64,000 nucleotides of DNA from Gemmobacter caeni (GTDB lineage Bacteria > Pseudomonadota > Alphaproteobacteria > Rhodobacterales > Rhodobacteraceae). This document shows positions 39,493-47,869 of the stretch, piece after piece (the first letter of the stretch is position 1; every line of letters starts with the position of its first letter). The stretch lies in contig NZ_QBKP01000002.1 in assembly GCF_003054195.1 (NCBI RefSeq), positions 382,546-446,545 on the forward strand, written 5' to 3'. The position numbers and the translations under genes are program-made. The notes below the pieces were generated by a model. The model was not told where the DNA came from. It did not search any database and saw only the letters and a program-made list of their open reading frames with translations.

Positions 39493-39617
39493 GGGACCGC
39501 CGACCCCTGTTATCCTTGTCCGGAGGCGTGGGGGCAAGATAAGTTTTCGCAAACTCGCGCGCAGTCGACACGGGATGGAGCTAACCGTGCGCCTGGCGAT
39601 CCCCCCGCGCCGACCCG

Positions 39618-40640
39618 TCAGGACCCGGTCTGAATCCGACGTAATGTCCGGGCAAGCCGGTCCACGTCCTGCGGCTGCGACAGGCGCCTCCGACCCATCG
39701 GCACGATGTCCCCGGCCAGGATGGAACGTACGTGGTCCCGGATCCGGGTCAGCGACTCCCCCAGGGGGCGGCTGCGCAGGGCGATATGCTGAAGCGCCAG
39801 ATAGGGACTCTGATCACCGATGATCGGTTTCGGTTTCGGCGGACGGCCCCGTTTGCGACGTTCACCGGGCTGAAGGAGCGGTACGGTCACCGCGGACGCG
39901 TCCGGACCGAGAAGCTCGAGGACGCGCATGACCGTCTCATCCGTCAGCTTGACCCGCAGAACCGCGGCGGGGGTGCCGCCGGTCCCACGCAGCTCGGCGG
40001 AGGCCTCCCAGAGAGCGACGGCGGCGGCGAGCCGATCCATGAGGCGGAGCTCCTCCGACCCGCTCCTGATCAGGGTACAGATACGTTCGCACATCCCGTC
40101 CCGGATCAGGTCAAGCCTGCCCGCCAGCTCATAGGGGTTGCGTAGCCCGTCGGCCAGGTCCGGACGGTCCTCCTCCGCGACCGCCTCCCCGATCCCTCCG
40201 GTCAGACCGGCGAGAAGGCGTCCGCTCTCGTCCTCGCGCAGGACCCGCAGCATCTCGGCCGCCCCGTCTGGCCCCCCGCCCTCATCGAGAAGGGCGCGGG
40301 AGGCGTCCGTGATCGCGCTCGCCACCAGGCGTGACCGGCCACAGACCAGGGGCAGGAAGGTGCGCACGGGGCGTGTGTCCGGCACGTCCCAGTAGATCCG
40401 GTCGAGCAGACGGACCATCAGTCGGCGTGCCGCGGCCGCCTGCCGGGGCCCCTGATCGGACCCGACCGGGTCCGCCAGTTCCGACAGCGCAACCGCGGCC
40501 GCGAAGAGGCGTCCCCAAGCGGCGGGCGGGGTCGGCCAGAGGGCGTGAGTGGCAAGCAGACCGGTGACCGCGCGAAAAGCCTCCGCGTCGGGGCTGTCCG
40601 GCGCGGCAGGTGTGAAGGCGGGGTTGGCGGGTTCTGTCAT
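39618..40640 (-). CDS. Hypothetical protein with AT-hook-like motif, 340 aa
   Basis: The only recognisable motif is RRKRGRPPKPKP at residues ~265-276, an AT-hook-like DNA minor-groove binder. The rest is Ala/Leu/Arg-rich helices (LLDRIYWDVPDTRPVRTFLP and similar) suggesting a multi-helical scaffold. ATG 40640 is chosen over TTG 40655; neither has a strong ribosome binding site. It follows smpB by ~70 bp and may belong to the dut-smpB operon. Confidence 0.65.
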   Translation of the reverse strand: MTEPANPAFTPAAPDSPDAEAFRAVTGLLATHALWPTPPAAWGRLFAAAVALSELADPVGSDQGPRQAAAARRLMVRLLDRIYWDVPDTRPVRTFLPLVCGRSRLVASAITDASRALLDEGGGPDGAAEMLRVLREDESGRLLAGLTGGIGEAVAEEDRPDLADGLRNPYELAGRLDLIRDGMCERICTLIRSGSEELRLMDRLAAAVALWEASAELRGTGGTPAAVLRVKLTDETVMRVLELLGPDASAVTVPLLQPGERRKRGRPPKPKPIIGDQSPYLALQHIALRSRPLGESLTRIRDHVRSILAGDIVPMGRRRLSQPQDVDRLARTLRRIQTGS

Positions 40641-40712
40641 CAGGTCGTCTCGCAAGGAATCGGCCTCACATATCAGCGACTGCGCCGGGTTGAAATCCGG
40701 GAAGGTCCCGTA

Positions 40713-41186
40713 TCAGGCCCTTTTCAGCAGTCGGGCCCGCTCCCGGTCCCAGTCCCGTCGTGCCTCCGTCTCCCGCTTGTCGGAGAGCTTTTTTCCGCGG
40801 GCGGTGGCGATCAGCAACTTCACCCGGCCCTTCTCGTTGAAATAGAGCCGCAAGGGGACGATCGTCATCCCCTCCCGGCCGGTCGCGGTCCAGAGACGGG
40901 AGAGTTCCCGGCGCGAGACCAGGAGCTTGCGCCTGCGCCGCTCCTCATGGCCGAAGACCCCCGCCTCCTTCAGCGCGGAGATATGCGCGTTGATCAGCCA
41001 GAGCTCTCCCCCCTCCACCGAGGCGTAGGCCTCCGTGATGTTGCACTGCCCGGTCCGGAGCGCCTTCACCTCGGACCCGGTCAGCATGACCCCGGCCTCG
41101 AGATCCTGCTCGACCGCGTAATGGTAGCGGGCCTGCCGGTTCTCGGCGATCAGCCGGCTGTTCGGGTCAGACCGTTTCCGCATCAT
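40713..41186 (-). CDS. smpB: SmpB, tmRNA-binding protein, 157 aa
   Basis: SmpB brings tmRNA to ribosomes stalled on broken mRNA. The family core is clear: [59 protein letters not shown], then [20 protein letters not shown] and the basic tail. It overlaps the upstream 100-aa gene by 4 bp. Accessory elements rarely carry smpB; no tmRNA is visible here, so it would use the host's. It adds to prfH, pth2 and yqeY as a translation-rescue function. Confidence 0.95.
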   Translation of the reverse strand: MMRKRSDPNSRLIAENRQARYHYAVEQDLEAGVMLTGSEVKALRTGQCNITEAYASVEGGELWLINAHISALKEAGVFGHEERRRRKLLVSRRELSRLWTATGREGMTIVPLRLYFNEKGRVKLLIATARGKKLSDKRETEARRDWDRERARLLKRA

Positions 41187-41485
41187 GTTTCCTCCCCGGA
41201 CTGATTCGTTTTTCGCTTCCAGATGACGGCCCCGTCCGGACGGACCGTCCAGGTGTAGCCGAGCTGGTCCAGCACGGTGCGGGCGGCGAAGAGGTCCGCC
41301 ACCACGGAGGCGATCGACCCGGCCACGTGCTCCGGCTCCTCCCGGAGCATCGGGTAGTCGCGTCCCTCCGCCAGCGTCTCAGCGATCAGCTGCGCGTGCC
41401 GGCTCGCCGGGCAGGTGTTCTGCGCGAAGCGGCGCGCACGCCGCATGCGCCGTATCGTCCGGGCGAGCTGGGGGTCCTTCGCCAT
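41183..41485 (-). CDS. Hypothetical protein, 100 aa
   Basis: Basic N-terminus ([20 protein letters not shown]), then a Cys and helical middle ([18 protein letters not shown]) and a hydrophobic end with [14 protein letters not shown]. It overlaps its neighbours by 1-4 bp on each side, so it is coupled to smpB and the CopG-like gene. No family is recognised. Confidence 0.68.
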   Translation of the reverse strand: MAKDPQLARTIRRMRRARRFAQNTCPASRHAQLIAETLAEGRDYPMLREEPEHVAGSIASVVADLFAARTVLDQLGYTWTVRPDGAVIWKRKTNQSGEET

Positions 41486-41694
41486 CAGAGCACGTTCAAC
41501 AGTTCGAGGTCGAGCCGGGCCGGGTCGGTGGTGAAGCCGATATGGGGCAGGCCCCGGGCCCTCGCGATCCGGGCCGCCTTCAGGACCGCGAGGCCGCGAC
41601 GGAGCACGTCGTGCCGGCAGATCCCGGCGCCCTCGGCGATCGCGGTGAGCTCCTGGTCCAGGTCGGCGGAGATCAGCAGGTCAAGGCGCCGCAT
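41485..41694 (-). CDS. Ribbon-helix-helix-like small protein, 69 aa
   Basis: MRRLDLLISADLDQELTAIA, then CRHDVLRRGLAVLKAARIAR, resembles an Arc/CopG strand-helix-helix DNA-binding fold. The start overlaps the dUTPase end by 14 bp. It may regulate the dut-smpB operon. Confidence 0.62.
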   Translation of the reverse strand: MRRLDLLISADLDQELTAIAEGAGICRHDVLRRGLAVLKAARIARARGLPHIGFTTDPARLDLELLNVL

Positions 41695-42160
41695 CGGCCG
41701 CCCCCGTGGTGATCCCGGTGGAGCCGAAGCCCCCCTCGCCGCGCGCCGTCTCCTCGAGCGTCTCGACCATGACGCCCCGGAACGGGGCGACCGCGGCCAG
41801 GACCGCTTGCGCGATCCGGTCCCCGGTCCGGACCGAGAAGTTCTCCTCCCCGTGGTTGATCAGCACCACCTTCAGGGGGCCCCGGTAGTCGCTGTCGATC
41901 GTGCCGGGCGTGTTCAGGACCGTCACCCCGTGCTTGAGGGCGAGGCCGGAGCGGGGCCGGATCTGCATCTCGTAGCCTTCGGGGACCGCGACCTTCAGCC
42001 CGGTGTCCAGGAGGAGCCGCGCGCCCGGCCTCATGATCTGGGCGGAGACCCCGTCCGGCATCACCGCGCAGAGGTCGGCCCCGGCGGAGCCGGGCGTGGC
42101 CGGTTCGGGCAGGCGCGCGTCCGGGTGCGACTTGATGAAACGGATGACCGGGTCCGTCAT
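41681..42160 (-). CDS. dut: dUTP diphosphatase (dUTPase), 159 aa
   Basis: dUTPase hydrolyses dUTP to dUMP and PPi, keeping uracil out of DNA. All five trimer motifs are seen: TPGSAGADL (I), RPRSGLA (II), GTIDSDYRGPLKVVLIN (III), GDRIAQAVL (IV) and RGEGGFGSTG (V, P-loop-like). ATG 42160 has AGGGAGGA upstream. It leads an operon with the ribbon-helix-helix, 100-aa and smpB genes. Typical of phages and large plasmids. Confidence 0.95.
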   Translation of the reverse strand: MTDPVIRFIKSHPDARLPEPATPGSAGADLCAVMPDGVSAQIMRPGARLLLDTGLKVAVPEGYEMQIRPRSGLALKHGVTVLNTPGTIDSDYRGPLKVVLINHGEENFSVRTGDRIAQAVLAAVAPFRGVMVETLEETARGEGGFGSTGITTGAADAAP

Positions 42161-42207
42161 GTGATCCTCCCTAAAGAATTTCCCAGATATGCTCACAGGA
42201 TTAGGAA

Positions 42208-42214
42208 TTTCGCA
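42208..42214 (+). promoter_or_regulatory. TTTCGCA motif upstream of DUF4139 gene
   Basis: AATTTCGCAAG lies between the divergent dut operon and the DUF4139 gene, about 85 bp before ATG 42300. Confidence 0.35.
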
Positions 42215-42299
42215 AGCGGTTCCTGTCGTGCTAAACGGGACAGTATGCCCCTCGGTTGAGCGGTGGGTTCTGCTGAGCATCTGCGAAAAGGAAAACACG

Positions 42300-44207
42300 A
42301 TGAGACGGTTCGGACTTCTTGCGGCCCTCCTGCTGACCGCCGCCCCGGCCCTCGGGGAGGCCCCGATCCGGTCGGTCACCCTGTTCGAGGCGGGGCTGGC
42401 GGAGATCGTCCGGGAGGGGGCGCCGGGGGGCGCTGGCGCCCCGCTTGAGCTGACCGTCCCGGAGCCGCAGCTGAACGACCTCCTGAAGAGCCTCGTGATT
42501 CGTGGGGACGCGACCGGGGCCCGGGTCCGGCTGGACGGGTCGGCCCGCGTGGAGGACGCGTTCGGGCGGCTCCCGCTCGGGCCGGACCGGATCGGGGACC
42601 AGGCGGCACTCCTCGACGCGCTGAAGGGGACGCTCGTGACCGTGTCGGACGGGCCCCGGACCGGGCCCGTCTCGGGCCGGGTGATGGGGGTGACCCGTCC
42701 GGATTGCGGAGAGGGCGCCGGCTGCCACCCGCTCCTCCTGCTTCAGGCGGAGACGGGGCTCCTCACGGTCCCGCTCGCGCCGGGACGCCAGGTCCGGATC
42801 GAGGATGAGCGGCTTCGGGACCGGATCGGGCGCGCGCTCGACGCGCTGGCGCTCGCCGGGTCCGGGTCGGACCGGACCGTGCGGATCGAGGCGGACGGGG
42901 CGGGCCCGCTCGCCCTCTCCTACGTGGTGCCGGCCCCGGTCTGGCGGACCGCCTACCGGGCGATCGGGGGCTCGGACGGGGGGATGCGGCTTCAGGCCTG
43001 GGCGGTGCTCGAGAACGTGACCGGGGCGGACTGGGACGAGGTGCGCCTCACCCTGAGCTCCGGCGCCCCCAAGACCCTCGAGACGGATCTGACCTCGCGG
43101 GGCTGGGCGGTCCGGGAGACGTTCGAGCCGCCCGCGCCGCAGGCGCGCGCGGGGCTGTTGGATCTCGACTCGTTTGCGCCGCGGGCCGAGATGGTGATGT
43201 CGCTCCAAGCGGCGCCGGCCGCCGAGCTGGAGGCCGGCGCTGAGCTGACGGACCGGGGGCTCGACTCCCGGTTCACCTTCCCGGACCCGGTCGACCTGGG
43301 GTCCGGCGAGATGATCAGCCTGCCCTTCCTGACCGAGGAGGTCCCGGTCGAGCGGACCCTCCTGTGGCGGGGCCGCCTCACGGACCGGACCGGGAGCCCG
43401 GATCTGGTCCTGCGGGTGACTAACCCGCTGCCGATCCGGCTCCCGGCCGGGATCATGACCGTCTCGGACGCGGACGGCTATCTCGGGGACGCCGCCTTCC
43501 CGGTCCTGGTCCCGGGGGCGCAGGCGGAGGTCCCGTTCGGGGCGGATCAGCGGGTGGAGGTTCGTGAGCGGGTCACCGCGCGCAGCGCGGAGCGGCGGGT
43601 GACCCTCTCCGGCGGTCTGCTCCGGATCACGGAGCGCCGGGTCCGGACCGTCGAGTACCGGGTCAGCGCCCCGGCCGGAGAGACCCCGGCCCTCACGATC
43701 CGGCACCCGTCTGAGCCGGGCTGGGAGCTGGTGCGGACCGGGCCCGGCCCCGCGCCGGTCCCGGACGAGGCGGACCCGTCCTCCCTCCGCTTCGACCTGC
43801 CGGCCGGGACGGGCCTGCTCCGGGTGGAGGAGACGCGACCGGTTCTGGAGGCGGTCGCGATCGGGGATCTGCCCCGGGACCGGCTGATCGGGCTCCTGAC
43901 GGACCGGATCGGCCCGGAGGATCGGGAGCGGCTTGAGCGGATCCTGGAGGCGCGGGACCGGCTCGACCGGCTCACGGCGGAGCGGGACGCGCTCTTGTCG
44001 GCGCGGGCCCGGACGGTCGAGGATCAGGAGCGGTCACGCCGGATGATGGATGCGGCCCCGGCCGGGTCCGACATGCAGGGCCGGTTCCTGAGCGCGATCC
44101 TCGAGCTCGAGGACCTGATCGGGGAGACGGACCGGAAGGGGGAGGCGCTTCAGGCCGAGATCGCGGCGGCCGAGACGGATCTGGACCGGCTCCTGCGCGC
44201 GGAGTGA
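42300..44207 (+). CDS. DUF4139-family periplasmic protein, 635 aa
   Basis: Signal peptide RFGLLAALLLTAAPALG; mature protein with the family-like LFEAGLAEIVREG near the N-terminus, many beta segments, SYVVPAPVWRTAYRAIGG (a conserved region of DUF4139/mucoidy-inhibitor-like proteins) and a C-terminal coiled coil (ERLERILEARDRLDRLTAER). ATG 42300 has AAAAGG upstream. The function of this family is not settled. It is the last gene of the left element; low-GC sequence starts ~70 bp after its stop. Confidence 0.75.
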   Translation: MRRFGLLAALLLTAAPALGEAPIRSVTLFEAGLAEIVREGAPGGAGAPLELTVPEPQLNDLLKSLVIRGDATGARVRLDGSARVEDAFGRLPLGPDRIGDQAALLDALKGTLVTVSDGPRTGPVSGRVMGVTRPDCGEGAGCHPLLLLQAETGLLTVPLAPGRQVRIEDERLRDRIGRALDALALAGSGSDRTVRIEADGAGPLALSYVVPAPVWRTAYRAIGGSDGGMRLQAWAVLENVTGADWDEVRLTLSSGAPKTLETDLTSRGWAVRETFEPPAPQARAGLLDLDSFAPRAEMVMSLQAAPAAELEAGAELTDRGLDSRFTFPDPVDLGSGEMISLPFLTEEVPVERTLLWRGRLTDRTGSPDLVLRVTNPLPIRLPAGIMTVSDADGYLGDAAFPVLVPGAQAEVPFGADQRVEVRERVTARSAERRVTLSGGLLRITERRVRTVEYRVSAPAGETPALTIRHPSEPGWELVRTGPGPAPVPDEADPSSLRFDLPAGTGLLRVEETRPVLEAVAIGDLPRDRLIGLLTDRIGPEDRERLERILEARDRLDRLTAERDALLSARARTVEDQERSRRMMDAAPAGSDMQGRFLSAILELEDLIGETDRKGEALQAEIAAAETDLDRLLRAE

Positions 44208-44303
44208 GCCGGGGCGGCGGGGGCCGAGACCGGGACCTCGCCTCAGATCTAGCATGGTCAAGTACGGAAATCTGCGAAGCCAAAGTGGTGCATCAACAAA
44301 TCA
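44208..44303. other. Junction between the two elements
   Basis: Base composition drops from very GC-rich to AT-rich within ~100 bp. No repeat or attachment site is visible here; the trbG C-terminus and trbI are missing at this point. Confidence 0.55.
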
Positions 44304-45536
44304 TCAAGATATCTTCGAACGCCTTTTGTTTTTCGACTGGTTCATATCGATCATTGTCTCCCTCATATCATTGAGGACTGCAAGAGGATTATAATCTGAA
44401 GAAAACCATGGAAAAGGGTCATCCTCTCTTGTTTCTTTCAGGTATTCCCAACACTCAAGTGCGAGTTGAGCATGTTCATTTTTAACGCGAAGATATGGAA
44501 GGATTTCCTGTATTGCAACAGCAGCTACAGCACCCTGCCGTGACCACTGGTATTGCGGCCTGTGATTGGGATTCTTTGGGAAATACAAGCTCACTGTGCC
44601 ACCCCAAATAGAAGCCGCCAAATCATGAGGTTGGCGCCTCGTTCCAGATATACCAATTTGAGGTCCGAAATAATAAGATCCGTTTCTTTCACTTCTTGTT
44701 ATTGAGATGTAACCGTCTCTATCGATTATTCCTGCAAGATAAGCGAGCGGCATCTCGCCCTGGACGATCCCGCGCGGGAATTCGACATAGACGCGGCGGC
44801 CGTCGTCATAGACGGCGACGGGCTTCCATGGCGGATTGCTGCTGCCGGTCAGGCCGTAGCGGTAGTTGCGCGCCGCGACGGCCGGAATGACCGGCGTTGC
44901 TGGAATGGCCTGACGCCCCCCGCCTACGGGCTGCGGATAAGACCAGGAGACGGCGGGCATATAGGGTTTCTCGCCCGAACGCAGCTCGACCATGTAGGTG
45001 CGCCGGTCGGTGGTGATGACGAGATTGGTGGCGATGTCGGCGCGTGTGGGCTTCACCAGCACATGCACGCGGCGGGCGACGCCGGAGCCGGATTCGGTGT
45101 CGCCGATGATCCAGCGGGCAGTGTCGCCGGCCGCGATCGGTCCCGCGCCGGTCAGGTTTTCGCCCGGCTCAAGCGCGATATTGGTGATCTGCCCCGGTGC
45201 CGCATAGACCTGATAGAGCGCGCCTTCCGACCACGGATAGACCTGAATGGCATTGAAGTAGCCTTCGCGGCGCGGCTGGACGCGGGCCGCCGCATTGGCG
45301 TTCTCGACACGGCCGGTCGCGGTGCTGGCGGCCTGGCCGCCACGCGCCACGGTCCAGGCCGGAGGAACATGCAGCGGCTTCAGCCGCTCGTCCGTCACGG
45401 CTGCGGAAATGGCCGGCAGCGGCGGGACGCTATTGTCATAGCTGATCTGCGGCGGCTTGGTCGAAGCGCAGCCGGCGAGCATGGTCGCGGAGAGCAATAC
45501 GGCGCCGATTGCGGATTTGCGGGGCGCAAGCTTCAT
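44304..45536 (-). CDS. trbG: TrbG (VirB9-like) truncated and fused in frame to a LAGLIDADG domain
   Basis: TrbG is an outer-membrane-complex lipoprotein of P-type systems. ATG 45536 overlaps the trbF stop; the lipobox LAGC is at residues ~20-23 and normal TrbG continues to EFPRGIVQGEMP (~262). There the normal TrbG sequence stops and LAYLAGIIDRDGYISITRSE begins, a LAGLIDADG homing endonuclease motif, with ~147 AT-rich residues to the stop. The TrbG C-terminal domain is missing. Options: a group I intron ORF in frame with the upstream exon, or a recombination junction. An intein is unlikely because no N-splicing block precedes the motif. Confidence 0.85.
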   Translation of the reverse strand: MKLAPRKSAIGAVLLSATMLAGCASTKPPQISYDNSVPPLPAISAAVTDERLKPLHVPPAWTVARGGQAASTATGRVENANAAARVQPRREGYFNAIQVYPWSEGALYQVYAAPGQITNIALEPGENLTGAGPIAAGDTARWIIGDTESGSGVARRVHVLVKPTRADIATNLVITTDRRTYMVELRSGEKPYMPAVSWSYPQPVGGGRQAIPATPVIPAVAARNYRYGLTGSSNPPWKPVAVYDDGRRVYVEFPRGIVQGEMPLAYLAGIIDRDGYISITRSERNGSYYFGPQIGISGTRRQPHDLAASIWGGTVSLYFPKNPNHRPQYQWSRQGAVAAVAIQEILPYLRVKNEHAQLALECWEYLKETREDDPFPWFSSDYNPLAVLNDMRETMIDMNQSKNKRRSKIS

Positions 45537-46222
45537 TGGCCCATCTCCCGCGACCAGTTGATGGCGTTGACGTAGATTCCGAGCGGATTGGCTTTCAGCC
45601 GTTCGGCATCGCGCGGCGGCTGCACGGCGATGGTCAGGATCGCGGTCCATCGCTGCGTGCCGGAGAGCTGCCCGTTCTCAAAATGCCGTTCCGTCCACGC
45701 GACACGGAAGCTGTCGGGGGAAGCCCGGATGACGCTCGAAACGTCCACGGCGATCTGCTGCTTGCCGACCTTGGTGAACGGGTCGTTGGTGCGGGCATAG
45801 TCGTTGAGCGCGCCCGCGCCGCGATCGGTCGTCCATTCATAGGCGCGAAGCCAGTTCTGCCGGACAATGATCGGATCGGCGGGGATGCTACGCACCTGCT
45901 CGATGAAGCGGCCGAGATGCCAGGCGATCTGCGGATCGGTCGGGCGGAAGTCGGCCGTCGCAGGCGCGACGGTTTGCGCCTGACCGAGATTATCGACCTG
46001 CACCACCCACGGAACAACGGTCCCCTGGACCGACTGCCAGACGAGCGCTGCGGCAAAGCCTGCCGAAAGAACCAGCGAGCCGAAGGCCATATAGCGCCAG
46101 TTCTTCGCCTGCACGCGAGCCGAGCCGATACGCTCGTCCCAGACCTGTGCGGCCTTCTGATAGGGGGTCTCGGGTTGGGGTGTTCTGCCGTAGTGCGCGG
46201 CGGGACGCTTGAAGAGGTTCAT
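45533..46222 (-). CDS. trbF: TrbF (VirB8-like) conjugal transfer protein, 229 aa
   Basis: Inner-membrane channel component. The N-terminal cytosolic part (MNLFKRPAAHYGRTP, then YQKAAQVWDERIGSARVQAK) is followed by one membrane segment (MAFGSLVLSAGFAAALVW, ~45-62) and a periplasmic domain starting VPWVVQVDNLG. The C-terminal NPLGIYVNAINWSREM is a family signature. Overlaps trbL and trbG by 4 bp. Confidence 0.95.
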   Translation of the reverse strand: MNLFKRPAAHYGRTPQPETPYQKAAQVWDERIGSARVQAKNWRYMAFGSLVLSAGFAAALVWQSVQGTVVPWVVQVDNLGQAQTVAPATADFRPTDPQIAWHLGRFIEQVRSIPADPIIVRQNWLRAYEWTTDRGAGALNDYARTNDPFTKVGKQQIAVDVSSVIRASPDSFRVAWTERHFENGQLSGTQRWTAILTIAVQPPRDAERLKANPLGIYVNAINWSREMGQ

Positions 46223-47556
46223 GAGCGATCACTTTCAGAGAGGTTGACGGAAGAACCGGAGCCGTGGCTGTCGCCGGAGCGGACGGCATGGGCGGTTGTC
46301 TGGATGGTGTGGCCGGACTGGCGCATCCGCTGTGCCCAGCCCGGCGTCGCACTGGCGGGCCGAGCCGATGCAGGAGGGGCTTCCGCCGCGCCGCCGACCG
46401 TTCCCATGGTCGAGGTGCCACCGGTCGCGCCGAAGCCGGATTTGACGCCATCGGAGAAGCTGGATTTGACGCTGGCGCTCGCACGGCGAAGCGGCGACAT
46501 GGCCGCGCTGCCCGCCGCCCGTCCGACGCCGCCCATGCCAGATGCGACGCCCGCCGCGCCGGACTGGCCGAGCGATCCGAGGCTAAAGGCGGCGGAAGCT
46601 GCGCCCGCTGCGGTCGCGCCGCCACGCACGGCGGCAGCACCTGTGGAAAGTGCGGCTGCGCCGCCTTTCGCGGCGAGGCCAGCCGCGCCAGCGCCGGCCA
46701 GGACCATGCCGCCAGCAGCAAGGCCGGTTCCAACAGCAGCGCCAGCGCCGAGCTGCGGGCCACCGCTAACGAGGCCGGAAGCGATGCCGGGACCGAAAAT
46801 GCCGAGGCCGAGCAGCGACAAAGCGGCGAGGACGACGGCCATGGCGTCGTCGATGCTCGGGGTCGCGCCGCCGAAACCGGCCGTAAACTGACTGAACAGC
46901 GTCGAGCCGATGCCGATGATGACGGCCAGCACCAGCACCTTGATGCCGCTGGAAATCACGTTGCCAAGCACGCGCTCGGCCATGAAGGCGGTTTTGCCAA
47001 ACAACCCGAACGGAATCAGGACGAAACCCGCCAGCGTCGACAGCTTGAACTCGATCAGCGTGACGAAGAGCTGGATGGCGAGGATGAAGAAAGCGAGGAT
47101 CACCAGCGCCCAGGCGAAGAGCAGGCACGCGATCTGGATGAAGTTCTCGAAGAATGCGATCCAGCCCATCAGGTCGGAAATGGATTCGAGCAGCGGCCGG
47201 GCGGCATCGAGGCCGGTCTGTGCGACCTTTCCGGGGCGCATCAGGTCAGCGGTCGAAAAGCTGGTGCCGCTCGCCTTGAGCCCAAGGCCCGCGAAGCTGT
47301 CGAACACGATCTTCGCGAGGTTGTTCCAGTTGCCGATGAGATAAGCGAAAACGCCGACGAACAGCGTCTTCTTCACCAGCCGCGCCATGATGTCGTCGTC
47401 CGCGCCCCACGACCAGAACAGCGCGGCCAGCGTCACGTCGATGACGATGAGCGTGGTCGCCACGAACGCGACCTCGCCGGACAGAAGCCCGAAGCCGGAG
47501 TCGATATAGCGGGTGAAGACCCCAAGAAAGTTGTCGATGACGCCAGCGCCGCCCAT
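46219..47556 (-). CDS. trbL: TrbL (VirB6-like) polytopic membrane protein, 445 aa
   Basis: Channel-forming inner-membrane protein: about six hydrophobic segments within residues ~25-240 (for example FVATTLIVIDVTLAALFW and VLVLAVIIGIGSTLF), then a long low-complexity Ala/Gly/Ser C-terminus, as usual for TrbL. It starts MGGAGVIDNFLGVFTRYIDS, a typical beginning. Order trbJ-trbK-trbL-trbF fits the standard cluster. Confidence 0.94.
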   Translation of the reverse strand: MGGAGVIDNFLGVFTRYIDSGFGLLSGEVAFVATTLIVIDVTLAALFWSWGADDDIMARLVKKTLFVGVFAYLIGNWNNLAKIVFDSFAGLGLKASGTSFSTADLMRPGKVAQTGLDAARPLLESISDLMGWIAFFENFIQIACLLFAWALVILAFFILAIQLFVTLIEFKLSTLAGFVLIPFGLFGKTAFMAERVLGNVISSGIKVLVLAVIIGIGSTLFSQFTAGFGGATPSIDDAMAVVLAALSLLGLGIFGPGIASGLVSGGPQLGAGAAVGTGLAAGGMVLAGAGAAGLAAKGGAAALSTGAAAVRGGATAAGAASAAFSLGSLGQSGAAGVASGMGGVGRAAGSAAMSPLRRASASVKSSFSDGVKSGFGATGGTSTMGTVGGAAEAPPASARPASATPGWAQRMRQSGHTIQTTAHAVRSGDSHGSGSSVNLSESDRS

Positions 47557-47559
47557 GGA

Positions 47560-47847
47560 TCAGCGCCCTTCGATCTGATTGGGCGACGACGGTGCGGGCG
47601 TGCGGCCGAGAAAGCGGTCGCGCGTCTCCGCCCAGACGCGCAGGCATTCACTATCCTCGGCCGCCTTCTGGCCAAGCTGCTGGCACCGGCGTTGGCCCTC
47701 GCGCAGCGGATCGCGCGTGGGCTGTTGAAGGCTGACCGGCGAGGATGCCGGAGCCTCTTCCTTGCGGGTCATCTCGATCGCCGTGGCCGTGATGGCGACC
47801 GCGACGAATATGATTGCGCCCAGCCGGGCCAGCATCTTGCCGTCCAT
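47560..47847 (-). CDS. trbK: TrbK-type putative entry exclusion protein, 95 aa
   Basis: Small protein between trbJ and trbL with one N-terminal membrane segment (LARLGAIIFVAVAITATAI) and a soluble end with two Cys (CQQLGQKAAEDSECLRVW), the TrbK-alt pattern of alphaproteobacterial plasmids. It would block entry of the same plasmid; assignment is by position and pattern. Confidence 0.8.
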   Translation of the reverse strand: MDGKMLARLGAIIFVAVAITATAIEMTRKEEAPASSPVSLQQPTRDPLREGQRRCQQLGQKAAEDSECLRVWAETRDRFLGRTPAPSSPNQIEGR

Positions 47848-47869
47848 GACGGTGCTCCCCTTCTGGCTC

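Noticed and set aside
39400..42300. tmRNA gene near smpB
   Set aside because: No tRNA-Ala-like half with an ANDENYA-type tag was seen; only smpB is present.
1..44200. RtcB ligase expected as partner of PrfH
   Set aside because: No RtcB-like sequence was found in any large frame; the ligase here is the ATP-dependent Rnl2 type.
44304..44750. Intein in TrbG
   Set aside because: No Cys/Ser N-terminal splicing block precedes the LAGLIDADG motif and no C-terminal His-Asn plus downstream TrbG sequence follows.
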